64,000 nucleotides of DNA from Parus major (taxonomy: Eukaryota > Chordata > Aves > Passeriformes > Paridae), in assembly GCF_001522545.3 (NCBI RefSeq), contig NC_031783.1:5161580-5225579 (forward strand), written 5' to 3'. The position numbers and the translations under genes were made by a program. Within the stretch, counting starts at the first letter, position 1. Each line of letters starts with the position of its first letter. The notes under the pieces were generated by a model. That model had not been told where the DNA came from and made no database searches. It saw only the letters and a list, made by a program, of their open reading frames with translations. Shown in pieces: positions 15,795 through 27,655 of the stretch.

Positions 15795-15866
15795 ATAATT
15801 TAATTTAAATTATTATTTAAATTTATACTTTATATCATTATTTAAATTTATAATTTAAATTAGATA
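15795..15866. repeat. AT-rich imperfect inverted repeat
   Basis: This 70-bp block is almost pure A/T. Motifs of the type TAATTTAAATTA occur on the left and again on the right in inverted orientation, around a centre near 15830. The arms are imperfect. It could extrude as a cruciform or be an AT-rich minisatellite remnant. It lies in USP7 intron 1. Confidence 0.6.
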
Positions 15867-16808
15867 ACTGTTTGACTTTTTAATATGTACTTGAATCAGA
15901 AAATAGCAACCTACTTTGTACAGGTGAAAAAACTGAAGACCCTTCAGATGTATCTCCAAGTTGAAAAATGCAAGAAACTATATTAAGCTATAAGGAATAC
16001 CCTTGTGGGAAGAAAAGAAAAAAAGAAGTAAAAGAAGTGAAGACATTCAGAAGCAGACCTGTAATAGGAACAATTTCACCCCGAGAAGTGTGAACAACAT
16101 TCAATTTTTATAATGGTAAAACCATGTGTCTGCACTAAGAGCTCTGTAAACTTGGATTTTATACCTTTGGAACTTTTCTATGGCCCTGCAATGCATTTCC
16201 TGGGGGAGAGACAGGTCCAGGTGCCCCATAAAGGGTCTTGGGTATGTTTAAAAACAAGTTATAGAAGCCATTAATGGCTTAAGAATTTTCTCCTATTCCT
16301 ACCTCCTCAGTACAGTTGACCCACTTCTCTGGGGGCCAAACAATAAAGCAGACCAGTGAACTGAGCTAGGTTAAAAATAAACACAAAATAAGGAAGTTAT
16401 TTTAAATTCAGATCTCTTCATTCATCTCCTTATGAGCAAGGAGGCAAAAGGGAAGCACAGAGGTCAAAAAACCCTGCTCTAGAAGACAACCTCTTCTCTG
16501 TAGCAACATTAAAGTGAACTAGAAACAACTCTTCCCCTGGCTCTCAGCAGCATGTAAAAGTCATCTGACAAAATGAAGTCTGGTGCCCAGACCAAAATCA
16601 AGGATCTTCCCTGCAGCTTGTGCTCAATTTTGGGTTAAGTTCCTCTTTCTTGCAGGCATTATTCTCAGCTGGACTGCTGCACAGCCACCTGACACTGTAC
16701 CAGTCAAGAGACTCCTTGGATGTGGGAGATACCTCTGGCTCCAGAGAGTTCAAGGATGCACACCTGCTAAGTGGGCTTCTGCTAGGCTAATTTAAGCAAA
16801 AGACAGGT

Positions 16809-16850
16809 AATAGTAATAATAATAATAACAACAACAACAATAATAATAAT
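16809..16850. repeat. (AAT)n/(AAC)n compound microsatellite
   Basis: AAT repeats turn into AAC repeats and back into AAT repeats over about 42 bp. This is an ordinary intronic compound microsatellite and is likely polymorphic in length. Confidence 0.9.
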
Positions 16851-19800
16851 CTTGAACAGAATGGGTCTTCAAGATGCAATCTGTGTTGAATTCAGTGCTA
16901 CTGGTACAGCTTCTTCAGAAAAAGGAAGTGTTTACACATTTGGATAAGTAAGGCTCCCATAGCTCACATTCAGACCTTGAGTAAGTTTTACTACAAGGAA
17001 TAACATATTGTTCTTGGGTTTGACCTCAGTTTTGCTCTTCAAAGGTGGCATATAATATCTAAATTTTTGCTCATTTTAATTGTTAGTTGCTATTTGAGGC
17101 ATGGGCTCTCACTGCATTCAGCTCACTGTAACTGCAGGATGCTGAAAGGTCTTACAGAATTAGTTGGAATGTTTTCTTAATCCAGCAAGAGAGGTCACTG
17201 ACCAATAAAGCTGAAGTGTTTTTATCCCGAGTTTAAAAGTCTAAAGACAGATGCTGAGGTTCCACACACCCTTCTTCAGTGGCAATGCCAACAGGCTCAG
17301 TCCCACCTCTACACCTCCAACATGCCCCAGAGCCAGCTCAGCTCCTGCTCAGCTGCAGGGACTGAAGAGCCCCTGGCTCTGACTCCTGATCTCCAGCCAA
17401 GCACAGGGGACACAACAGTCATGGCTTATCAACAGGCAACTGACACAGGCACAATGAGATCCATTGTTGTGCAACTTTCTAATTACTTTCCCATTAATCT
17501 GTGCAATTATCAAAATCAAGAGGGTTTCCCCAGCAGAGCTCTGCTGATAAGCAAAGGAGCAGCACAGCTTTCCCTCCTTCAGAGGGAAGCCACAAGAATC
17601 CTTCCCAGTAAGGACCACATCCTTCCCAGGATGTCTTCACCAGCCTTCACCTTCTCCTGCTTTGGGTGATACACTCCAGGACACAGGTATTAGGTCAAAG
17701 CGTGAGCCTGATGAACAAAATATGTTGAAAAAACAAGACAAATCTGCTGAGGATAAGAAAATACTTTAAAATCAATATGGAACTGAAGTATATTTGAAGG
17801 GAAAAAATGTCTATAAAATTCTGTGGTTAAACTTTCAGAAGTAACTACTTTTAAAAAAACGTATTAGTCAGTTTTTAGTTCTGGCAGATTTGGGGTTGAT
17901 TTTACTGTTTCTTATTTTTAATTCCTCAACCATAAGGACACTTTTAGGAAGAAAAAAAAAACAACAAAAAACCCCAACACATAAGCTTATGGTTACCTTT
18001 GTGGCATGACAGAAATATTACAAAGTATTATATTAGGTTCTAAGGGGACTTTTTTTTTTTGATGCAGCGTGCAAGAAGTATTTGAAACAGACTGAAATAG
18101 AGGAGGTGAAAGCCACACAGGAAGAATGAGAAGGAGAGGAAAGCAGATGGAAATTGTGAAACACCACTACTCCAATTGCTACTAGCAGGGAGGGTTTTGT
18201 ACATGCCTTGTGACCCACTGTTTAATTCATATAATACACAGACACATTTGAGTTATCTCTGTGTTCAAACTTCTAACAGTTTCTCCTGTTCTCCAGAATT
18301 AGGTTCACCCCTTGACATTATTAAGCAACTAACACGTAACCAGGTGAAAAATTCTTTAGAAGAGGTCAGTTCCTTGCTATTCCCAAGGAGGAAGGAAATC
18401 TAACTAATCCCTAGCTTGATTTAATGAACAGTAAAAGTTTCACACACACTCTGTATAAGCAAATTTCCTTTTACAACAAGTACACATCACATTGTCTTAG
18501 GACCTGAAGCCTGTATACCTGCACAGCAGCATGAGTGTCCAGTCTGCTCCAACATCTGTAACAGAAGCAAATTAACCATTTATCCAACTGGAAGAATTAA
18601 GATACACTCTGAAGGAAAACTTGTGCCTAAGAACTGTTACCTGATCATGGTTACCAGAAATATCTGGTGATAAGTAACTGAGTCACATTTCACAACTACT
18701 AAGCAGCAAAGAGGTGGCTGCATCAAGAGAGCTGTCTGGATTTGTGAGCAGGAAAGGAGAATCCAAGTTCTGCCCCACCTCCAAATGAAATGACCTCAGG
18801 TCTTGGAAAAAAAAACAAAGATGATGCAGAAATCACCATGCCCCTGTACTAGGATTCAGAATTCCATCTTGACTAAGACAACATGCATTTTCAGATGGAG
18901 GGGGGGAAGAAAAAAAATAATAGAAATAAGATAAAATGTTCACTCCCCAAACATTTCTTAATCTCTTCATTCTTCTCAAGCAATAGAGACAGTCAAGACT
19001 AAAAAGTGCAACAGGTTACTGTCCAAAAACTGCATAGTGCTAAACAGCACAGTCATACAGGGAGCTGAGACAGCCTGGTAGGATCAGATCCATAATGGTC
19101 CCTTAGCACATCAGATGGGCAAAGCAGTGATGCATGGAAATACAGATCCCAGGCCCAGGATGGCCAACCTTCAGATCCTAATACCTGCACACTGGAATGC
19201 TGGCATACAACCCTCTGCCACTGCCACAACCATGTCCAGCACAGTGGGAGAACTGCAGAACATGGGCAAGTTCAAAGCATCTACCAGCAGTTGTCCTCCT
19301 CTGCTGAGGAATATGGGCTCAGTTGCACATGGGAGCAACAAGAGGGGGTGGTACAGCTGCCCCAGTGCCTAGACAGGGTGGCTTCCTCCCACAACAACAT
19401 GTTGGTCTTATACTGGGAAGTCTGTTTCTCCTCTTAAAAATGTGATTTCTGCCTTCTTAAATATCATATATTAAAATAAATAACATAATTTGTTACCTTA
19501 TCTACTGAAGATAGATTCATCTGTACATTTTTATTTCAATGACTAGGCGTTTTATGAAATCAATTTACACCACTAATGCCTCATCTATCTATCAGGAAGA
19601 ATATAAACCTCCTAAGTTGTACTTGGAGTTTAAAGCCATTACTAAGTTTTAACAGGTACTCTCACACTTTTACCAAAATCTTCACCAAAGTTCTGCTGAA
19701 CAGTATCAGAAATATCAGAAAACTCACTGAAATGCATGGGGATGAAAATCTCTGTTGTGGGAAAAAACACCCATTCCTTTTTTGAAACAAGGCAGAGATT

Positions 19801-22800
19801 CATCAAATTGTTGTATTAGGATAATGTCACACTTAGAACCCTAAACCAGAACTGTCTTTAGACCCTTACCAAAACACACATGCTCAGCTGGAGATGCCAT
19901 AACCTTAAAAAACATCCTTACACTGCAACTTGTGAAATCATCAGATGATCTAGATTAGAGCTCAGTGAACACCAATGATACTCCTACACATCCTTTGCTA
20001 TTTACACTAGGAAAAGAGAAATTATGAAAAATGACCTTAATAATTTTCACAGATTTCTGCATTTAAATCAAATTCTACTGAAGTGCACTAAACCTCTTAA
20101 CACACAACATAAAGCTCCAAGTTCTGTTTCCCAGCAATTTTATGTTTCATATCCAAGAGATGTGACTATATTAAAAAAACTCATCACCTCTCCTAGGCTG
20201 CAAAACACTGCAGTACTGCTATAAAAAAAAAAATCTATTTTGAACTTTCTCCTCATATGACATTCCAGCTCATTGTCCACATTGTCTTCCTCTGGCTTGC
20301 ATTATGCTTTGGAGTGCCAGCCGGGGGGAAGCTTATGGTGCAGAAAGGCTGATGGTGTCCAGGACACCTGGGAGACTGTCTAGATCCATACACCAGCACA
20401 TATGCAAGAACAGGCTGAGGGAACAGTGTTTTTTCTTCCCCAATTTAAGCAGGATGCTCCTGGCACAACTTCTCTGAGTGGCATCACTCTGGAGCTCACT
20501 CTACAGCTGCAGTCAGGGAGAACTCAGGTTTGCAGACAGTGAACATCCTGTTCTCCTAAGACATTTGATGCTACAGAGCATGATGGTTTTGTTTAAATCT
20601 TCACTATTATATGGGTCAGGAAAGACTTATTTTAGTAGTGTTTAGAACAGCTGCCAAAGAGCAATTAAAAACACTGACTGAGTTATGTTGTATTGATTAC
20701 AGCATGGAATTTAAATATTCTCAAAATTTATCACTTAATCTCTATATTTTTAATACATTTTGCCTAACAAATATGCCCATGCTATTACACTGAACAATCA
20801 AACTGTGATATTCTAGATCATATCAAGTCCAGTATAAAACAGTTTTCAAATGTATTCTTAAATTCTGAAGAGAATCCCCAAGATTCTTAAGACACCACAG
20901 TAACGCTAACACTGTCTTCCCCAAACTGGAAATAGTCAGCACAGTATTTTCAAAATCCATCTACTAATTTCCACAAGCCAAATTACTTCTAGTCAACAAA
21001 ATCTCAGCCTTCTAGTGAATCTAGAAAAATCCAAGTCAGAATAAGACACTATTTCTAAGCTGACCATTCTTCATTTTGCTGGAAAGTCATTCAAACACTA
21101 TTCAATCTTTCTCAACTTATAGAAATAGTTTTATTACAATCAGAAAAGCAAGATAAAAAATAAATTGATTAGCAGAAATGTTGAAGTGTTGTAGTCTAAG
21201 CCTGCAACAATACACACAGATTATGCTATAGCCATTGCCACTAAGTGCACTTTCACTCTTTTTGCTACTATATGAAATTAAAATGCTGTAACCACTGCAG
21301 CAAAATACATTAAGTGACCAACAGAAATGTTTCAGAAAACAACACTATATATTTAATAACCTGACAAACATGATAGCCCGTCTCCAGCCCCCCTTTTATT
21401 TGTCAGATCACTTTATAATAACTGTTAACCTTGTTGCTGGTAATGTCAAATCAGCGTGCAGCAGACTTTGAATATATTAATACACACATATATTTCAGAG
21501 GAAAAAGCACACTTGCTATGGATTGCTAATAACTTCTATTGCAAGGCACCCAATATTTTACTCCCTCACAATCAACAGCCCTAAGCCCTAAAGCCCCAAG
21601 ACACAAAGTCAAACTAAAGCAACTGATCTGAGACACCTCAAAGCACAAACTAAAGCAAACAATGCCCTATTTTAAATTTATTATCATTCAAGAAAAGTTG
21701 CATGCTTCACAAGCTTTAAACTAGTTCATTTTCACCCTTACCCCAAATATCGAATGATGTCATGCAAGATGTACTGGCTAAACTGGTTTAACTACTACAG
21801 GCTGGATGCACTGTTTAGATTCTCTTGTGATAAATTACTTTGCAGCAATTAAACTGATTTGGTTACTTTTAAGCAACTATCTTCACCTGCTTTTTTAAAG
21901 TAGTTTGGGCTCTTATTACTTCTCATCATACAACTTGACTGCTTGCTACTTCGTTTAACTCCTGAGGAACAACAGGGAGCACTTTTTACCACTCCAAATT
22001 AGGGTGGAACAACTGGAATGCTGCAAGGAAGTCTGAGATACACAGCTCATCCTGAGGAGCATGCAATCACACTTCTGTCTGAAGCTTGCATACATTTTCC
22101 ACTATTCCACTATTTCCACTTCTTCACACAGAGTTTACTAAATCTGACAACTTACTGAGAAGTCAGTTTATGGAGAATGCACAGAGGGAACTCCAGACAT
22201 AGCCTGTGCTCTTCAGAAGCCACCAAGGCGGTTTTCCTGGTTGGCAAGAAGTGGCTACTTGAGAATGATCCAATGCACATCTTTTCCCAAGGCCAAGCAA
22301 GCTGTTTCCAGAGGTACCAAACATGACCATTACTGGCAGTAAGAGGCTGGGCCTGGTTCTTTGCTCTAGGTATAACCCCAGAATTAACCTAATTTTGCTT
22401 GTTGTCCACTGCATCAGCATTTTTATATTCCCTTGCTTGACCATCATCTATTTTATGGAAAACGCTGGAGAGAAGGGACAGGAAGGACACGTGAACAGAT
22501 TCCCACAGCTGTATAATGAAATTAGTCTGCATATTCTCCTCTCAAACACATAGCCCCATTTTATCACCACCTGGCCACAAACAACACAGAAGACAGCAAA
22601 GGAGTGCAGCGAAAAAGAGGGAGACAGGCCTTCAGGAGGAAGGCATAGAAGCAAGCAGAAAAAGAAGTGAACACTGTGTTATGTATGCAAATGACATTAA
22701 ATTGCCAGGAATTGAGAATACTAATGAGGACAAAATATGGGAGGGAAGCAAGCATTCAGAAGACAGACAAAAATAATTTAAGTATTTCAGACCAGTATTC

Positions 22801-24936
22801 CACAGTGGGCCTGAAATCTAGCAAATTCTGTCAGTAATGAGCAGAACAGGAACAAGCAAGAAGCACAAACTTTGCAGGAAAACTGTAAAACAGTGTGATT
22901 TTGAACTTTTCACATAAAGACATGTCAGATTTTTCTGGTTATTTTTTTTTTGTACATATCTTGCATCATTCCACCTGAAATTCAAGTCTAAATTTTAAAT
23001 TGCCCAAACTAAGGGAAAACTTAAAAGTTAGCACTGCCTGAGAGGCTGTCCCACAAGGACAGAACACAAGTGTGCAACCTGAACTAACAGTCACTGCATG
23101 TTCCCTGCCTGTGACACTCTGTTGCTACTTCAGGAAAGAAACTTTCCTAATGAGAAACACACATACCTATGGAACTACAGGCAAAGGCTGAACCTAAAAC
23201 AAAACAGATTCAAATTATAAATAAGGGAAACTTATGGTTATTAAACTGCAAATGAGACTTTTCATGGAAGAATTCTATGCAATAACTGTTGATTTGTATT
23301 AAGTCGAGTTCTTTGAAGTTCACACGTTTGTGAAAAGATGTTACAGAGGAAGCATATATAAAGTATCAGACTTGGATTCAATTACACTTTATAGAGCAAC
23401 TCACTAGCAACGCGCTAGAGCCCTAATTCTTTGCATGATAAAGCAAACTACACACCCTACTTACAGTACAGAAAAAACTACTATTTATTTCTTCCACTAA
23501 ATGTATTTAGCATACAAATAAACTCTTCAGAATTTCCACAGGATAATTTACTAATCACCACTCCAAACTGTTAATTTATCTAACACCCAGGCACCAACGG
23601 CTCATCTGCACACTCCCACTCTTTTTTGGCCCAAAGGCAGCCAAGGCAGCCAGAATCACATGCTTTTATGCAGCAGTGAATAAATGAGGGGTGCACACAG
23701 AATCCAGGACCAGTGACAGAATTTGGCCAAGTAATTGTCAGCATCTGTGCTACTTAAAGCTGCCCTTCTTGTTCCTTCCTGCCCCAGTGCCAAACCCCCA
23801 CCACATCCACACAACACTAAATGGGGCTGCAGGGTGAACCCAATTAACAACCTGAGCTGCATTTTAACCCCCCACTTTGTGTTTGTAATAATTTGTAAAG
23901 TAGTCACAGGGAGGTGCAGTAGCTCAACTGCTGGTGTGGCACACAAGGGGACAACCAGCAGCAGCAAACACTGTTGTCCAAGTGTCCCTTCAGCTTGGGA
24001 AGTAGCTGCCTTCAGCTACAGGGACACAACCCCCATGGTGCTCTGAAATTTAAAGTTTCTCTGTCCACATATTACTACTGGCAAGTGCCAGTAAGGCTAA
24101 AGCTGGTTACTAACACCCACAGGTAACAGGACTAAATACACAAAGGGGTGACTGGTAACACAACAGCAATGCAGCAAGTACTGCGAGCAGTGAGGCCACA
24201 TCACCCTGGTCCTGCTGAGCATGTACCTGGCCTTTACCACAGCTGTCACTGCTTCTCTCCTCAGTGATGCACAGATTAATTTTTCTTTCTAAAGAGAATG
24301 TCTTCATTCCTCGTGAAGTCCAAAAGCCCTGTCCAGTAGTACTGTCATTTACACAGGGCGTTCATGAGGTCATCAAGGAAGAGTAAATTAGTCATAAGGG
24401 AAAGGGGAGGGGAAAAACAGGGACATGAGAGCAAACACTCAAAATACCATATCTGATTCAACCCTGAAGAGTTTAATTCCACACTTCGATTACTACATCT
24501 GAAATTGTTATTTCACTCTTTAAAAATTGTTCATCTAGTGTAGCTGTACACAGACTAAGCAAACCTTCAAGTAATTTAAAATCAAGATGTGCAATTTTCC
24601 ACTGTGCATTCTTCACATGCCTCCTAAATCTAATGTGATCACTCACTGAAGAATGGCATCCAATACTGTTCTGTGCACGTTAAAATTAAGCTAACTACAT
24701 GTTATTAAGTCTTTTCCTCACTGCTTGAAAACATCCCTAAAGAAAGAACAAACACCCATATATTAAGATGATGAACACTGTTTTACACATTAAATTAATA
24801 TATACCCATGATGTCAACTTTTATTAAAAGTTAGCAATAATCTGATGTCTGCAGTCTGGTAAAATTAACATGTTTCTGTCAGAAAAATCAAGTATGGGAA
24901 TAAACCTCCAAAGGCTAAACTTTACTGGTTTTGTTT

Positions 24937-25455
24937 TTACGTAAATGGACAGTTCTGTAAAGTCTCAAAAAATACCAAGTTTGTCATATCAGTTGGAATC
25001 AGCTGTATGTGGTCTAGCAGATTTGAAATAGATCTCTGAGACAATGATGTATTTTCAGTGTCACTATGCTGACATGTGCAGAGACTCTTCCCTCCAATGG
25101 AGGTGGCCACCAGCATGATTTTCACAACCATGACAGTATTTCTGCATGTATTTTGAACTACTGTATTCCCAATGGCAGAGGTGGTGCAATCCAGAAGTTC
25201 CCTTAAACTGCATAAAAATGTCCAGCATGTCACAGTGAGCCCAGCATAGTAGAGCATCCAGCCCACAAAATCCAAAATAAAAACAGTAAACATGGTCAAT
25301 ATTATAAAGGACTTGAAGAGGACACTGAGAAAATGCAGATTATTAATAACTATCAAACAATCTGCTGGAAACTGTAACCCACAAGATGCTAATACTTGTA
25401 TGTATACAAATAGGAGATATATTTTAAAACACCTCCTTTTACAAATTTGTCCCAT
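24937..25455 (-). CDS. Unidentified 172-codon ORF with hydrophobic segments inside USP7 intron 1 (uncertain)
   Basis: This frame opens with a true ATG and runs 172 codons to a stop, on the same strand as USP7. I do not recognise the protein. Hydrophobic stretches lie at about residues 11-25, 33-63 and 65-83, with a weaker one near 108-118, so it would look like a small multi-pass membrane protein. The last third is more polar (SDTENTSLSQRSISN). A polyadenylation-type AATAAA lies on the same strand at 24825-24820, about 110 bases after the stop, as expected for an intronless retrocopy or a terminal exon. A possible acceptor AG lies at 25373-25372, in frame with residue 29, but its pyrimidine tract is weak. 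In AT-rich DNA, T-rich strands easily give hydrophobic chance ORFs. Across both strands of this window, one frame of this length outside the CpG island is not strongly unexpected. It may be non-coding. Confidence 0.2.
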   Translation of the reverse strand: MGQICKRRCFKIYLLFVYIQVLASCGLQFPADCLIVINNLHFLSVLFKSFIILTMFTVFILDFVGWMLYYAGLTVTCWTFLCSLRELLDCTTSAIGNTVVQNTCRNTVMVVKIMLVATSIGGKSLCTCQHSDTENTSLSQRSISNLLDHIQLIPTDMTNLVFFETLQNCPFT

Positions 25456-25996
25456 TGTATAGAAACATCAATCTGGAGATTTTAATAAAACAGAACTTAA
25501 GAGTAACTTAGATAGCAAATAACTTTTAGCCATTATTTTATAAAATAAACACTTACATTTTAAAAAGCCAGGCTTTATGTAATGACAGTCTAATCTTGAA
25601 ATGTAATCTCACAGTCACTGTGACAAACTTTCCCTGAAACACCTTCACTCCTCCCAATTTCAGTGGCTATTATTTAGCAGAAAGATATGTTTGTAAAGTC
25701 GATTGTCCCGTTTTCAAGCTAAATATCTTGTTCTGGCTACTATTTATGTCACTCTTCACTAAAACAGCTGAATGAGAATTGTCATCTTCACAGCGAGGCG
25801 TTCTAAACGATATTTAGGTAGTTGGTGATTTTGACCTCCAAGTCAATCGGTACGAGTAGCTAGCTCACTGTGGCTGTCCTTCCTTTGGGAACGAAACCCT
25901 GCCGTACATTTACCCAAAATAATTTTACAGCGTTAAATTCAGATGGAAGGTGTTGTTCAGAGGAGGGCAGGGCGTCCAAAAACACCACCACATTGC

Positions 25997-26040
25997 AAAA
26001 AAAAAAAGAGGGGGGAAGAAAAAAAAAAAAAAAAGAAAGG
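25997..26040. repeat. Polypurine/polypyrimidine tract at the CpG island edge
   Basis: The plus strand has about 44 consecutive purines: two adenine runs separated by a short AGAGGGGGGAAG segment. It sits just at the left boundary of the CpG island. On the USP7 sense strand it is a long pyrimidine tract, but no AG follows closely, so it does not make an obvious splice acceptor. Such tracts can exclude nucleosomes or form triplexes; that role is inference. Confidence 0.8.
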
Positions 26041-26230
26041 CCCCGCTAAAGGCACCACTGGAGACTACACCGGACGGGGGTAGGGAACATGCAAACGTAG
26101 TGCCTCCTTTATGGAGCCAGCGCAACTGCATGACGGTGCAGGATGCGGGCCGCGGGCTGTGCAGGCGCTACACATGGCCAGCGCTGCCCGCCGACCCGCG
26201 CAGGCCCGGCCGGCAGCGGGTTCTGTAAAT

Positions 26231-26262
26231 AACCCTCGGAGGAGGGTTAATTAAAAATGGCG
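26231..26262. promoter_or_regulatory. Short hairpin plus YY1-like motif in 5' part of intron 1
   Basis: A 7-bp inverted repeat (AACCCTC with GAGGGTT, 4-base loop, 26231-26248) is followed by TTAATTAA and AAAATGGCG (26254-26262). AAAATGGCG resembles the core of the YY1 motif. The site is about 540 bases downstream of the USP7 exon 1 donor and still inside the CpG island. It could be an intronic enhancer or a secondary start region. Binding is inference only. Confidence 0.35.
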
Positions 26263-26796
26263 AGCAGCGTAGCTGCCTGCATACAATGAGCGGCCGGGCA
26301 GGGCAGGGCTGCAGCCCCCCGCCCGCCCCGCCGGGCAGCCCCGCGACAGCCGCGTCCCCTTCCCTCGCCCCGGGCAAAACCCTGGCCCGGGATCACGGCA
26401 ACTACTTTGACCGGACCCCCGTGCCCCCCCCAGGCTCGCCCCCACGCTCGGCGGGAGGCTCCGAGGGTCCGGGGGCGCGGGGCTCCTTTTGTAGCGACGC
26501 TTCCCCCGCGCCCTCCCCCTCCCGCGGTGCGAATTCCTGCGGAGCCCCCCGGGCCGCCTTCCCCGGCCCCGCACCGCAACTTTCCCCGGCGTCCCCCCGC
26601 ACCCCGCCGGGCAGCGCTCCCCGCGCCCCGGAGGTGCCGGGGCCAGCAGGAGCGGCCCGGGCAGAGCGTGTTTACCGCGGAGGGCGGCCCAGGGTCCCCG
26701 AGGGGACGCGGCGGTGGAGGAGCCCCGGGAGCGCGGCAGAGGGGCGAGGGGGAAACTCTCCGCGGAGTTGAGGGCGCGGGCCCTGCCCGGCTTTAC

Positions 26797-26878
26797 CTTC
26801 CATCTCCATGTCCTCGGGCTCGCTCAGCTGCTGCTCCCCGGGCTTCTGGTGCTGCTGCTGCTGCTGATGGTGGTTCAT
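26797..26878 (-). CDS. USP7: USP7 (HAUSP) first coding exon
   Basis: USP7 is a nuclear deubiquitinase that removes ubiquitin from MDM2, p53 and many chromatin proteins. This exon encodes only its poorly ordered N-terminal tail: 27 codons plus one base. It starts MNHHQQQQQHQK, continues KPGEQQLSEPEDMEME, and closely matches the conserved start of vertebrate USP7. The exon ends with GAA G followed by the donor GTAAAG, so the next codon is split (phase 1), consistent with the alanine that follows in USP7. The TRAF-like, catalytic and ubiquitin-like domains lie outside the window. The start ATG (26878-26876) has G at -3. The frame stays open for at least 66 codons upstream but has no ATG there, which supports this start. 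The glutamine run is interrupted by histidine (HHQQQQQHQ), unlike the pure glutamine run usual in mammals. Confidence 0.93.
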
Positions 26879-27440
26879 GTCGGGCTGGGGCTGGGGCTCG
26901 GCGGCGGCGGGCTGGGCCTTTCCCGCGGGGGGCTGCGGGCCTGTGTCGGGAGGGGAAGGGGCGGAGGAGCGGCGGGGCCTCGGCAGCGGCCGGGACTGGG
27001 CGCCCGGCTCGGGGGGCTGCGGCGGGGCTCCGGCGAGTAGGGAGCGGGGCGCCGGCGGAGGCAGCGAGACGCGCACGTATTTACTCGCTATTCGCCCAAT
27101 CTCGGCGGCGGCACCCGGTCGGGGAAAAGGGGCTGGGAGGAGGGACCGGCCGGGGGCGGCGGCTTCCCCGGGGGCCGGAGGGGAGGGAACCGGGAGGGGG
27201 GAACGGGAGACCCGGAGTCAGGGCCCGGCGGCGCCCGGCGCTTCCCCTTCCCCCGGCGAGGTGTCCGCGGCGCTGCGAAGTCGGGGAGGCGCCGCGGGGC
27301 CCCTGCCGTGCCCTCCCGCCCCCCCCGGCGCCCCGGCACCGCCGCTGGCCGACGCCCGGCTCGCCGCTCCCGGCCCGCGGGCCGCCCCCGTCGCCCGAGC
27401 CCCGGCGCGCTGCTGCCGCTCCGCCGCCGCCAGCGCTCTG
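26879..27440 (-). promoter_or_regulatory. USP7: USP7 5' untranslated/core promoter region
   Basis: This is the segment immediately upstream of the USP7 start codon. It is GC-rich, with repeated GGGGCTGGGG-type runs (SP/KLF-like) next to the ATG. In the USP7 frame it encodes a proline-rich open stretch with no ATG. It most likely holds the transcription start(s) and the 5' UTR. The exact boundary between promoter and UTR is not visible. Confidence 0.55.
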
Positions 27441-27445
27441 TGCCT

Positions 27446-27457
27446 CAAAATGGCGGC
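27446..27457 (+). promoter_or_regulatory. YY1-type motif CAAAATGGCGGC
   Basis: CAAAATGGCGGC is a close match to the canonical YY1 promoter motif found near the start sites of many vertebrate CpG-island genes. It lies about 570 bases upstream of the USP7 start codon and reads in the plus direction. Its ATG opens a 7-codon frame (MAAAVTP) that ends at 27474. Because this motif often lies just downstream of a start site in the sense orientation, it may mark a divergent plus-strand start rather than the USP7 start. Motif identity is seen; occupancy and direction are inference. Confidence 0.55.
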
Positions 27458-27655
27458 TGCGGTAACGCCGTGAAATGTCACATCCGCATGAGGGGGAACA
27501 GCCCCGCAGCCGGGGAGGGAGCGAGAGAGGGAGGGGAACAGCGCCGCGGCCGCCGCCGCCGCCCCAGGAGGCCGGAGGGGCGGGGACAGGGGCCGGCCGG
27601 CGCTGCCGCCGCGGCCTCCCCGCAGGGCCGCCGCCACCTGCGCGGAGAGCGCCGC

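Larger units (their letters stand above)
1..26796 (-). other. USP7: USP7 intron 1 (partial; continues past the left edge)
   Basis: This stretch follows the splice donor of USP7 exon 1 on the minus strand (GTAAAG, plus-strand bases 26796 down to 26791). USP7 exon 2 should encode an acidic segment beginning with Gly-Asp-Thr-Asp-Asp, shortly before the TRAF-like domain. I looked for it on the minus strand and saw no match, so I infer that all of this is intron. The sequence is AT-rich, with short A-rich runs, one AT-rich inverted repeat near 15.8 kb, one AAT/AAC microsatellite near 16.8 kb and few recognisable transposons. The last 650 bases belong to the CpG island. One 172-codon frame at 24937-25455 is listed separately. 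Other open frames are short (mostly under 130 codons), lack recognisable domains and look like chance. A very long first intron is usual for vertebrate USP7. Confidence 0.8.

Noticed and set aside
19935..19975. GATGATCTAGATTAG resembling the CR1 3' region
   Set aside because: It is a short match only; the flanking sequence does not continue the CR1 consensus.
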